A DNA stretch of 9,722 nucleotides from JANNMJ01 sp031397815 (GTDB lineage: Bacteria; Bacteroidota; Bacteroidia; Cytophagales; Hymenobacteraceae). This document shows, in pieces, positions 1 to 5,724 of the stretch. The stretch spans positions 1 to 9,722 of the forward strand of contig JANNMJ010000219.1 in the NCBI GenBank assembly GCA_031397815.1. The letters run 5' to 3'. The stretch's first letter is position 1. Each line of letters starts with the position of its first letter. A program made the position numbers and the translations under genes. Below the pieces are notes generated by a model. That model searched no databases. It had not been told where the DNA came from and saw only the letters and a program-made list of their open reading frames with translations.

Positions 1-89
1 CCTACTTGTCGGACGCACTCGGCTTTGAAGGCGGGCGTATATTTCTTGCGGGTGGCGGGCAAGCCGCCAATAGGCAGTTTCTCGGTCAT
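1..89 (-). CDS. IS3-family transposase OrfA, N-terminal fragment (runs off window)
   Basis: An ATG at 89-87 on the minus strand opens a frame that is still open at position 1. The 29 visible residues include R-K-K-Y-T-P-A-F-K-A-E-C-V-R-Q-V. This is the classic opening of IS3/IS911-type OrfA, the small helix-turn-helix protein that binds the element's ends and is joined to OrfB by frameshifting to make the active transposase. Only the start of the first helix is visible, so intactness cannot be judged. The gene lies about 50 bp inside the proposed IS terminus, the usual position for this gene. The family assignment is recognised from the motif and not from any search. Confidence 0.75.
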   Translation of the reverse strand, partial: MTEKLPIGGLPATRKKYTPAFKAECVRQV

Positions 90-140
90 GGACAACGAAA
101 GTTAAGACTTCGCGCTGTCCGTTTCAACTAGACCACCCCA
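1..140 (-). mobile_element. IS3-family insertion sequence, one terminus and start of OrfA (partial)
   Basis: The left edge holds the transposase-start end of an insertion sequence reading leftward out of the window. Read on the minus strand it begins near position 140 with TGGGGTGGTCTAGTTGAAAC, a TG-starting terminus of the IS3 kind, followed about 50 bp later by the OrfA start codon. The outer boundary is placed at about 136-143 because the plus strand there changes abruptly into an unrelated coding frame, the T9SS sorting domain. The other terminus and the target duplication lie outside the window, so the exact end and element name cannot be fixed. The IS assignment is strong from the protein; the terminus is inferred. 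Confidence 0.7.
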
Positions 141-352
141 ATCCAAACCCGGCCTCGGCCGACGGCGTGGTTCGCGTAACGGCCTGCGGGGCCGGCACGC
201 TGGTAGCAGTGTTTGACGTAGCCGGCCGCCGCGTAGCGATGGGCACCGCCGACACCGCGGGCACCGCCGAGCTGAGCCTTCGGACGGTGGCGGCAGGAGT
301 GTACTCAATACGTACTTCCGATGGCCGCACCAGTAAGCTGGTAGTCGAGTAA
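140..352 (+). pseudogene. T9SS type A C-terminal sorting domain, 3' remnant of a secreted protein gene cut by the IS
   Basis: The frame ending at the TAA at 350-352 encodes about 70 residues with the full layout of a type IX secretion C-terminal signal. An N-P-N-P-A-S start is followed by the strand V-A-V-F-D-V-A-G-R-R-V, then A-A-G-V-Y-S-I-R, and finally S-K-L-V-V-E at the C terminus. In Bacteroidota such domains direct large secreted enzymes or adhesins through the outer membrane and are then cleaved off or used for surface attachment. The rest of the protein is missing: upstream of about 140 the sequence is IS, and the same frame hits a stop at 71-73. The cargo body presumably lies beyond the left edge on the far side of the IS. 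A GTG at 167 gives an open frame, but it is very unlikely to be a real start because the domain begins before it. The gene would now lack its secretion signal. Confidence 0.8.
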
Positions 353-500
353 GCCCACTGAACCCGGTCGGTTTACGCTCTTCAAAAAAATACAAACCTT
401 TCAAATTTCAACCAACTGAGTCGAGCCGAAATCCTGTTGGCACTTCCGCAAAAAGTGTCAATAGAATTTTTGCTAATCCACCCAAATTTACCCCCGACAA

Positions 501-1012
501 ACGGACGAAAACACGGATTTTTCTTTCGAACTCCGTTCCGACCGCCCCTACCCTTCCGGCCTCTGCGCCGTCCGCCTAATTGCCTGTTTTGATAAGCAGC
601 GCCTTCGTCTACCCTCAAATGAGCTTTGCTCCCCGAAGCATTGAGATCGGGAGAATGGCCGGTTCCGAAAATCGTTTCTCGGCTACCAAGACGCCAACGA
701 CAATCTGAAAGCACTGGCTGCGCGAGGCGAAGCGGCGTACCGACACTTTCGCATCAACAACGGCACTCCGACGACCTGGCGACCCACGAGGCGGTACTTC
801 GTTACCTGCGACTGGACCGGAAACTCGCGCAGAACCCGCTGTACACACTCACCAAGAACCTGAGCGCCTTTCTACGTTACCTGCGCGATGACCGCGGCCA
901 GCAGCTGGCAGTTGAACCAGCGCGGCTTGGGGTACCGGCGGCGGACCTGGATATGCTTTATCTGACAGCGGACGACTTGGCGGCACTGGCTTCCATCGGG
1001 CTGCCGTTATAA
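501..1012 (+). pseudogene. Tyrosine recombinase/integrase, decayed N-terminal part
   Basis: Two frames together rebuild the N-terminal half of a Bacteroidota tyrosine recombinase. The first frame (from about 501) reads T-D-F-S-F-E-L-R-S-D-R-P, then V-R-L-I-A-C-F-D-K-Q-R-L-R-L-P and P-K-H-stop-D-R-E-N. After the stop it continues G-R-F-R-K-S-F-L-G-Y-Q-D-A-N-D-N-L-K-A-L. This is the arm-binding N-terminal domain. The TGA at 642-644 stands where the family has Trp after P-K-H. Around 770-782 the homology moves to a second frame: L-R-Y-L-R-L-D, then N-P-L-Y-T-L-T-K-N-L-S-A-F-L-R-Y-L-R, then D-M-L-Y-L-T-A-D-D-L-A-A-L-A. This is the SAM-like core-binding domain and the linker to the catalytic domain. 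It ends in TAA at 1010-1012, before any of the catalytic Arg, His or Tyr residues. The first frame is open from 477 but has no ATG, GTG or TTG; ACG at 501 may be a mutated start. The intervening 353-500 holds AT-rich DNA with no recognisable gene. Certainly non-functional; family assignment from motif memory. Confidence 0.72.
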
Positions 1013-1065
1013 ACGTATTGGGAGCGTTGGCCGGGGCTGGAAAGATAACGAGGCAGATAGTGGCA

Positions 1066-1089
1066 TCAGAAGTTATTTGACACTTCTGA
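1066..1089. promoter_or_regulatory. Perfect 8-bp inverted repeat upstream of the monooxygenase
   Basis: TCAGAAGT (1066-1073) and its exact reverse complement ACTTCTGA (1082-1089) flank an 8-bp AT-rich spacer. This gives a 24-bp dyad centred about 93 bp before the monooxygenase ATG. No T-run follows on either strand, so a terminator is unlikely, and an operator for a dimeric regulator fits better. No regulator gene is adjacent and no matching second copy was noticed in the window, so the role is open. Confidence 0.35.
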
Positions 1090-1170
1090 GCTTTGGGGTT
1101 GACGACTTGGTCGCTTCCTTGCAGCGTAGGATGACACAGCTACGCACGCCCCTTTCCAATTGCAAAAAGT

Positions 1171-2223
1171 ATGAGTCAGGATGTTATTATCATCGGGGCC
1201 GGTCAGAGTGGTCTGGCGGTGGGGTATTTCCTGCGGCGCGCGGGCTTGTCGTTCGTGCTGCTCGATGCGCAGCCCCAAGCGGGCGGGGCTTGGCGTCGCG
1301 GCTGGGAGTCGTTGCGGCTCTTCTCGCCGGCCGAGGCCAGCTCGCTGCCGGGCTGGCTGATGCCGCGCTCGGCCGATAGCGGTTTCCCAGCCCGTGATGC
1401 CGTCGTGGACTACCTGACGCAGTACGAGCAGCGGTACGCGCTGCCCGTGGAGCGCCCCGTGCGCGTGCTCGACGTGCAGCGGGACGACGAGGGATTTGCC
1501 GTGATAACCGACCGGGGTACGTGGAAGGGCCGGGCCGTGGTGAGCGCCACGGGAACGTGGACGCAGCCGTTCATCCCCGACTATCCGGGGCGGGAGACGT
1601 TCGTTGGCGAGCAGCTCCACTCAGCTCATTACCTGCACGCCGACCAGTTCGCCGGGAAGCGCGTGCTGATTGTGGGTGGGGGTAATTCGGGGGCGCAGAT
1701 TCTGGCGGAAGTCTCGCGCGTGGCCGATGCGACGTGGGTGACCGAGAAAGCCCCCCGTTTTCTGCCCGATGACGTGGACGGCCGGGTACTGTTCAGTCAG
1801 GCGTCGCAGCGATACCACGCGCAGGCCGCGGGGCAACCTGCGGCGCTGCCGCTGAGCCTCGGCGATATTGTGATGGTGGAACCCGTGAAGGAAGCGCGGA
1901 CGCGGGGCGTCCTTCGTAGCGTCCGGCCGTTCGTGCGCTTCACGCCGGGCGGGGTAGTCTGGCCGGATGGACGGGAAGAAGCCGTGGACGCGGTGATCTG
2001 GTGTACGGGATTCCGGCCCGCTACCGAGCATCTGCGCGGGCTGGGCATCGTGCAGCCCGATGGCCGTGTTGCGACCACGGGCACCCGCGCCACCGACCAG
2101 CTGGGTCTGTGGCTAGTAGGCTACGGAAGCTGGACAGGATTTGCTTCCGCGACGCTGATCGGCGTGGGGCGTTCGGCACGGGCCACGGCGGAAGAAATCA
2201 GCGCCTTTTTAGCCGCCGCCTAA
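1171..2223 (+). CDS. Flavin-containing monooxygenase, ArsO/CzcO-like (FAD/NAD(P)-dependent)
   Basis: The 350-residue product is a single-chain class B flavoprotein monooxygenase, probably cytosolic with no signal peptide or membrane span. The FAD Rossmann motif G-A-G-Q-S-G is at residues 9-14, with Asp32 at the end of the second strand and G-G-x-W at 38-41. The FMO fingerprint F-x-G-x-x-x-H-x-x-x-Y is exact at 144-154. The NADPH Rossmann motif G-G-G-N-S-G is at 169-174, and a late W-C-T-G-F motif is at 277-281. Tyr rather than Trp at the end of the fingerprint favours FMO/ArsO-type enzymes over Baeyer-Villiger monooxygenases. The stretch L-R-L-F-S-P-A followed by S-S-L-P-G-W also resembles ArsO-type enzymes. 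No arsenic-resistance gene is nearby, so the substrate is unknown. The ATG at 1171 places the FAD motif at the usual distance from the N terminus. The gene ends 17 bp from the convergent thioredoxin-like gene. Confidence 0.88.
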   Translation: MSQDVIIIGAGQSGLAVGYFLRRAGLSFVLLDAQPQAGGAWRRGWESLRLFSPAEASSLPGWLMPRSADSGFPARDAVVDYLTQYEQRYALPVERPVRVLDVQRDDEGFAVITDRGTWKGRAVVSATGTWTQPFIPDYPGRETFVGEQLHSAHYLHADQFAGKRVLIVGGGNSGAQILAEVSRVADATWVTEKAPRFLPDDVDGRVLFSQASQRYHAQAAGQPAALPLSLGDIVMVEPVKEARTRGVLRSVRPFVRFTPGGVVWPDGREEAVDAVIWCTGFRPATEHLRGLGIVQPDGRVATTGTRATDQLGLWLVGYGSWTGFASATLIGVGRSARATAEEISAFLAAA

Positions 2224-2240
2224 CGATCCGCTATTCGGAA

Positions 2241-2567
2241 TTACAAACGCGCTTTTTTTGGTGAGGCGTCGTTGAGCTTGCTCAATAGCTGCTGCACGAT
2301 GGATTCTCCTTCGGGTAAGCCCCGCTGTTGCCACAGCTCCACCCCCTTGCGCACCAACACGAACGAGGGCAGATCCAGAATATGAAAGCTGTGCACGATG
2401 GCGGGATGGCTGGCCTCGTTGACCACCATTACGCGAATGGCATCACCCAATTGGCGTTGTAGTGCCTGCAAGGGAACAGACATGACGGGTGGATGCGTGG
2501 GAGCAACAGCCACTCCATCCGGCAGTAATACCAGTAACACGGGTGTGTCGGAGGATAGATAGGGCAT
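2241..2567 (-). CDS. Small thioredoxin-fold protein without cysteines
   Basis: The 108-residue product follows the thioredoxin pattern. There is a hydrophobic strand (V-L-L-V-L-L, 10-15), a helix (about 31-41), a second strand with V-M-V-V-N-E (46-51), a helix, and then D-L-P-S-F-V-L-V (65-72). In that last strand Pro67 occupies the position of the conserved cis-proline, and R-K-G and the final helix follow. The loop that carries W-C-x-x-C in true thioredoxins is replaced by about residues 18-30, rich in Pro and Ala. The whole protein contains no cysteine, so it cannot act as a dithiol reductase; a binding or chaperone-like role is a guess. The size matches classical thioredoxin, so it is not a truncation. 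It has its own promoter region with two FNR-like boxes and is convergent with the monooxygenase. The fold call is fairly secure; the function is unknown. Confidence 0.72.
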   Translation of the reverse strand: MPYLSSDTPVLLVLLPDGVAVAPTHPPVMSVPLQALQRQLGDAIRVMVVNEASHPAIVHSFHILDLPSFVLVRKGVELWQQRGLPEGESIVQQLLSKLNDASPKKARL

Positions 2568-2613
2568 GAGAAGGTTGTTCGGGTGGTGAGAAAGGAGAGC
2601 GACGCGAGCCAGA

Positions 2614-2621
2614 TAAAAGTA
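2614..2621 (-). promoter_or_regulatory. Putative -7 element for the thioredoxin-like gene
   Basis: On the minus strand this reads TACTTTTA, matching five of the six fixed positions of the Bacteroidota -7 consensus TAnnTTTG. It would start transcription near 2610, leaving a leader of about 43 nt before the ATG at 2567. No TTG/TTTG -33 element is visible at the usual spacing. That would fit a promoter depending on an activator bound at the adjacent boxes. Confidence 0.4.
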
Positions 2622-2643
2622 ACGCCCTGCACATTCGAGCTTC

Positions 2644-2682
2644 CTGACACCCGTCAGATCACAGATTGACTTTCGTCAGATC
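2644..2682 (-). promoter_or_regulatory. Tandem FNR-like operator boxes upstream of the thioredoxin-like gene
   Basis: Two related 17-bp units are seen on the plus strand: CTGAC-ACCC-GTCAG-ATC at 2644-2660 and TTGAC-TTTC-GTCAG-ATC at 2666-2682. Each has 5-4-5 dyad symmetry like the CRP/FNR-family site TTGAT-N4-ATCAA. Their centres (2650.5 and 2672.5) lie 22 bp apart, about two helical turns, so dimers would sit on the same face of the DNA. The proximal centre is 33 bp upstream of the centre of the putative -7 element, the expected place for a class II activator. The sites lie between the end of the kinase gene and the start of the thioredoxin-like gene, so the latter is the likely target. Confidence 0.5.
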
Positions 2683-2717
2683 TAATGACAAGGGCGTCGG
2701 GCCGGTTTTGGAGTCTT

Positions 2718-3839
2718 TCAGGCCGGTGCGAGGTGGTGCGAAGGAGCCGCAGTTAGCGGGCGTGGTGAGGTAGGCCAAACAATTTCGAAGCCCGCTCCGC
2801 CCAACTCGCTATCCTGAATAGTGATGCTGCCGCCGTGTTCCTGAACCACTTTATGGACAATCGCCAGGCCGATTCCCTGCGAATCGGTGCGGGAGCTGGT
2901 GCCTTTCTCAAATAGATTGAATACTTTTTCGCGCAGCTCAGGCGCAATGCCGGGGCCATTATCCTCGATCCGGATGCAGACCTCGTACACGCCCTGCTGA
3001 GCGCTCACCCGAATCAGGCCTTCCGGCTTATTATTGTATTTGATCGCGTTGCTGATCAGATTAAGAAATACCTGGAGCACCTTGGTTTTATTGCCGAATA
3101 CGAAAGGCAGGTTTTTAGCTACTTCTATCCGGATATGGGGCGGCAACAGCGTCAGATAGCCAATCTCGGCCATTAAGTCATTGAGGTCTACCGGGACGTT
3201 GGCGGCATCCGAGATGCTTGCTTTGGAATAGGCCGCCACCCCGGCGATCAAATCGCTCATGGCGAAGAGTGTATGATTGAGGTGCTGAATATGCTCCTTA
3301 AATTCTTCTTTCTTTTCGGCTGACAGCTCGCGGGAAAGCAGGTGGACAATGGCGTGAATATTCACTAACGGCGACTTGAGATCGTGCGAGATCGTAAAAC
3401 CGAACCGCTCAAGCTCCACGTTGATCGCTTCGAGCTGCTCGTTGCGCCATTGGAGCATGCGCTCCATATTCATATGGGCGGTCATGTCGCGGATGACGGC
3501 CACTACCAGCTGCTGATCGTTGAGAACGACTGGCGAGAGGGCGATATCGACGTCGAACTCGGTTTCGTCGAGTCGCAAGCCGACAAGCGCGCTTGCCTTT
3601 CCCATACTTCGCACGCTGGGATTATGAAAGAATGCCGTTACCTGACCCGGGTGAGCGGCCCGAAATCGAGGCGGAATAAGCTGCATCAGCGAGCTACCGA
3701 CCAAGGCATCCGGCGGGTAGCCGAACAGTACGCCTGACTGCTTATTAGCCAGCACAATTTGACTGTGCCGGTCGACGATCAGAACCCCATCGGGCAAGAA
3801 ATCAATGGTTTTTTGCAGGGAAATGACGAGGGTATCCAT
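2718..3839 (-). CDS. Cytosolic PAS-domain sensor histidine kinase
   Basis: The 373-residue kinase has an N-terminal PAS domain (about 8-120). It runs from P-D-G-V-L-I-V-D at 16-23 and N-K-Q-S-G-V-L-F-G-Y at 32-41 to a terminal V-I-R-D-M-T (115-120). A short helical linker leads to the H-box F-T-I-S-H-D-L-K-S-P, with phospho-acceptor His152. The catalytic domain shows the N-box (N260, N264), G1 box D-N-G-P-G-I (293-298), F-box F-N-L-F-E-K-G (307-313) and G2 box G-I-G-L-A (322-326). All residues needed for activity are present. There is no transmembrane segment, so it should sense an intracellular signal; the PAS ligand cannot be told from sequence. The H-box and F-box style is that of Bacteroidota and phytochrome-like kinases. 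It starts 40 bp after the mlaD stop with no clear terminator between, so it may be co-transcribed with the mla genes. No response regulator is adjacent. Confidence 0.9.
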   Translation of the reverse strand: MDTLVISLQKTIDFLPDGVLIVDRHSQIVLANKQSGVLFGYPPDALVGSSLMQLIPPRFRAAHPGQVTAFFHNPSVRSMGKASALVGLRLDETEFDVDIALSPVVLNDQQLVVAVIRDMTAHMNMERMLQWRNEQLEAINVELERFGFTISHDLKSPLVNIHAIVHLLSRELSAEKKEEFKEHIQHLNHTLFAMSDLIAGVAAYSKASISDAANVPVDLNDLMAEIGYLTLLPPHIRIEVAKNLPFVFGNKTKVLQVFLNLISNAIKYNNKPEGLIRVSAQQGVYEVCIRIEDNGPGIAPELREKVFNLFEKGTSSRTDSQGIGLAIVHKVVQEHGGSITIQDSELGGAGFEIVWPTSPRPLTAAPSHHLAPA

Positions 3840-3879
3840 AACAAATCAAAAATGAAGTGAGCCGCGGCGCGGACATTTT

Positions 3880-4863
3880 TTACATACCCGCAGCCCGGGC
3901 TTGCTTTTTGGCCTGACGGCGGAAGTATCCGCGCAGCAGGAAATTGTGCTGGAGCGCGTCCATATTCTGATGGAAGCTGGCGGTGCCCTGCGCGACGTTA
4001 GTCGCGCTCTGGCGGAGCTGGCGGCTCAGGGCGGTGTCGGTGAGGAGCGTATGGAGCGGCCCGTCAACGGTTTGTACCTGACGCTTCAGCACCGCCAGGG
4101 TGGCGGCGAGGGTGTCAGAGGTGCCCGCTAATTGCTGGGCCGCGTGCCCGAATCGACCCGCGAAGGCAGTGTCGGTGAAGAGATATCCGGCGGGGCCCCC
4201 GCCTGCGCGGACTCCGTGGGTGAGGAGCTGTACATCGTGCGCGGCCTGATTCAGCTGCCCCGCCGCCGCCGCCGTGTTTTGCATACTTTTTCGCACGTTC
4301 TGGGCCAGCTGCTCGTCATCGAGTAGCTTCCAAAACGCGTTTTCTTCACTGAGCCGTCCGGTGATGAGGCGCAGGTCGCGGGTGATGGCGACGAGATTTT
4401 TGTTCGAAACATCCAGGGTTCCCAGCATCGCATCGATCCCGACGGGATTGCGCGTGGGCAGGATATCGCCGGGGCTGACGAGCGGCGAAGCGCCGGCAGC
4501 GGCGCCCCGTGCGGCCGTGAGGTTGACGATGGTGTTGCCCACCAAACCATCGGTGCCGATGGCGGCGATGGTGTTGCGGTGGACGAAAGGCCGAACGTCG
4601 CGGTCGAGGCTCATCTCGACGCGCACGGTGGTGTCGTTGATGATCCGGATTTTCTTGATGATGCCCACGGTGATGCCGCCGAGGCGCACGTTGTTACCGG
4701 GAATCAAGCCGGATACATTTCGAAAGTCGGCCCGCACGACGATTTTCTGACTGAACACACTCTGTCGGCGGCCCAGCAGGAAAAGGATGGCGAGCAAACA
4801 CCCAAGCCCGGCCGCTACAAACAGGCCGAGGCGAATATTATTGCCGGTGGTGGCCTGAGGCAT
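3880..4863 (-). CDS. mlaD: MlaD-like MCE-domain lipid transport protein
   Basis: This is the substrate-binding MCE subunit of an Mla-type ABC lipid transporter (327 residues). An N-terminal membrane anchor spans about residues 11-31, followed by one MCE domain at about 39-117. That domain contains V-S-G-L-I-P-G-N-N-V-R-L-G-G (50-63), V-G-I-I-K-K-I (67-72), and G-T-D-G-L-V-G-N (103-110). A long, mainly helical Ala/Gln-rich tail follows. The tail holds three related segments: W-K-L-L-D-D-E-Q-L-A (178-187), G-Y-L-F-T-D-T-A-F-A (226-235) and H-T-L-L-T-D-T-A-L-S (271-280), spaced 45-48 residues. It ends with N-F-L-L-R-G-Y-F (307-314). Family members form rings in the periplasm and ferry phospholipids between membranes. 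The gene lies 33 bp after mlaF in the same operon. No mlaB or mlaC is seen in the window. Confidence 0.9.
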   Translation of the reverse strand: MPQATTGNNIRLGLFVAAGLGCLLAILFLLGRRQSVFSQKIVVRADFRNVSGLIPGNNVRLGGITVGIIKKIRIINDTTVRVEMSLDRDVRPFVHRNTIAAIGTDGLVGNTIVNLTAARGAAAGASPLVSPGDILPTRNPVGIDAMLGTLDVSNKNLVAITRDLRLITGRLSEENAFWKLLDDEQLAQNVRKSMQNTAAAAGQLNQAAHDVQLLTHGVRAGGGPAGYLFTDTAFAGRFGHAAQQLAGTSDTLAATLAVLKRQVQTVDGPLHTLLTDTALSRQLRQSATNVAQGTASFHQNMDALQHNFLLRGYFRRQAKKQARAAGM

Positions 4864-4896
4864 CGGGAGGAGAAGGGAAAAGGTGAAGAGCTGGCA

Positions 4897-5724
4897 TTAA
4901 ATGAAGAAGTCGTGCACGCTGGGGTCATCGCGGGTTCGCAGCTCGTCGTAGGTGCCCTCGGCGTAGCAGCGGCCTTCCGCGAGCAGCGCCACACGGTCGG
5001 CGGTGAGGCGGACGCAGCTCATATCGTGGGAGATGATGAGGGCCGAGGTGCCGTACTTGATCTGCACGTCGCGGATGAGGTGATCGATTTCGCGCGCCGT
5101 CACCGGGTCGAGGCCGGTGGTAGGCTCGTCGTAGAGAATAATGTCGGGCCGCAGAATCAGGGTACGGGCCAGCGCAATGCGCTTTCGCATACCGCCCGAT
5201 AGCTCGGCGGGCATCTTGTGGGCGGTATCGGCCAGGCCGACGTCGGTCAGCGCCTGCCGCACCAGCTCGGTTTCTTCGGCCGCCGTGTGGGTCAGTGCCT
5301 GACGCCGCAGGGGGAAAAGGAGATTTTCGCGCACGGTCATCGAATCGTAGAGGGCATTACTCTGAAACAGGAAGCCCAATCTGGCGCGCAGCTTGTCCAT
5401 GGCAGCGTGGTCGAGGGAGCCGATTTCCTGGCCCAGCACCGTGATTTGACCTGCTTCGGGCCGCATCAGCCCGATGATACACTTGACCAGCACCGACTTT
5501 CCGGAGCCCGACTTCCCCAGCACCACCACGTTCTCACCGCGGTGGAGCACGAGCGAGAAATTCTGTAGTACGTGGTTATCAGCAAAGGATTTACAGATGC
5601 CGGCCACCGTCAGAATCACCTCTGCTGAGGTGGTGGTGGTGGTGAGAGACGCAACCAAAGCTGCCGGTGACGGAGCGCCCGTTGGCGGTTTGGTGGACGG
5701 CGGGTGAAGCAGGGAAGGCACCAT
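4897..5724 (-). CDS. mlaF: MlaF-like ABC transporter ATP-binding protein
   Basis: This is the ATPase of the Mla-type lipid transporter (275 residues, cytosolic face). Walker A is G-K-S-G-S-G-K-S (70-77), the Q-loop is F-Q-S (120-122), and the signature is L-S-G-G-M-R-K-R (175-182). Walker B is I-I-L-Y-D-E-P-T (195-202) with catalytic Glu200. The D-loop G-L-D (204-206) and switch His233 in I-S-H-D are also present. The Met variant L-S-G-G-M and the Q-loop continuation N-A-L-Y-D-S-M-T-V are typical of MlaF/Ttg2A-type ATPases. The first 35 residues are a low-complexity Pro/Ser/Thr extension including five threonines, absent from classical MlaF. The start is still supported because the ATG shares one base with the mlaE stop (TGATG), implying translational coupling. 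The ABC core itself looks fully active. Confidence 0.93.
   Translation of the reverse strand: MVPSLLHPPSTKPPTGAPSPAALVASLTTTTTSAEVILTVAGICKSFADNHVLQNFSLVLHRGENVVVLGKSGSGKSVLVKCIIGLMRPEAGQITVLGQEIGSLDHAAMDKLRARLGFLFQSNALYDSMTVRENLLFPLRRQALTHTAAEETELVRQALTDVGLADTAHKMPAELSGGMRKRIALARTLILRPDIILYDEPTTGLDPVTAREIDHLIRDVQIKYGTSALIISHDMSCVRLTADRVALLAEGRCYAEGTYDELRTRDDPSVHDFFI
5629..5643. repeat. (GGT)5 trinucleotide repeat inside mlaF
   Basis: Five tandem GGT units on the plus strand encode the run of five Thr (ACC codons) at residues 28-32 of MlaF, inside its non-conserved N-terminal extension. Unit changes would keep the reading frame. Confidence 0.7.

Noticed and set aside
626..1012. A complete 128-residue gene beginning at TTG 626
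   Set aside because: Only its second half resembles an integrase. Its first part is out of frame with the true integrase N-terminus, which is readable in another frame across the same bases.
1066..1620. A 184-codon open frame on the minus strand under the monooxygenase
   Set aside because: It is antisense to an intact flavoprotein with exact FAD and NADPH motifs, and its composition is rich in Arg, Pro and His, as expected of a shadow frame.
3843..3878. GC-rich hairpin CCGC-GGC-GCGG next to a T-run between mlaD and the kinase
   Set aside because: The T-run follows on the plus strand while both genes run on the minus strand. Read in the relevant direction the stem is only 4 bp and has no adjacent U-run.
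4579..5202. A 207-codon open frame on the plus strand across the mlaD start and mlaF end
   Set aside because: It lies opposite two well-supported genes with intact family motifs, and its translation shows no recognisable domain. It is a shadow of the high-GC antisense codon pattern.
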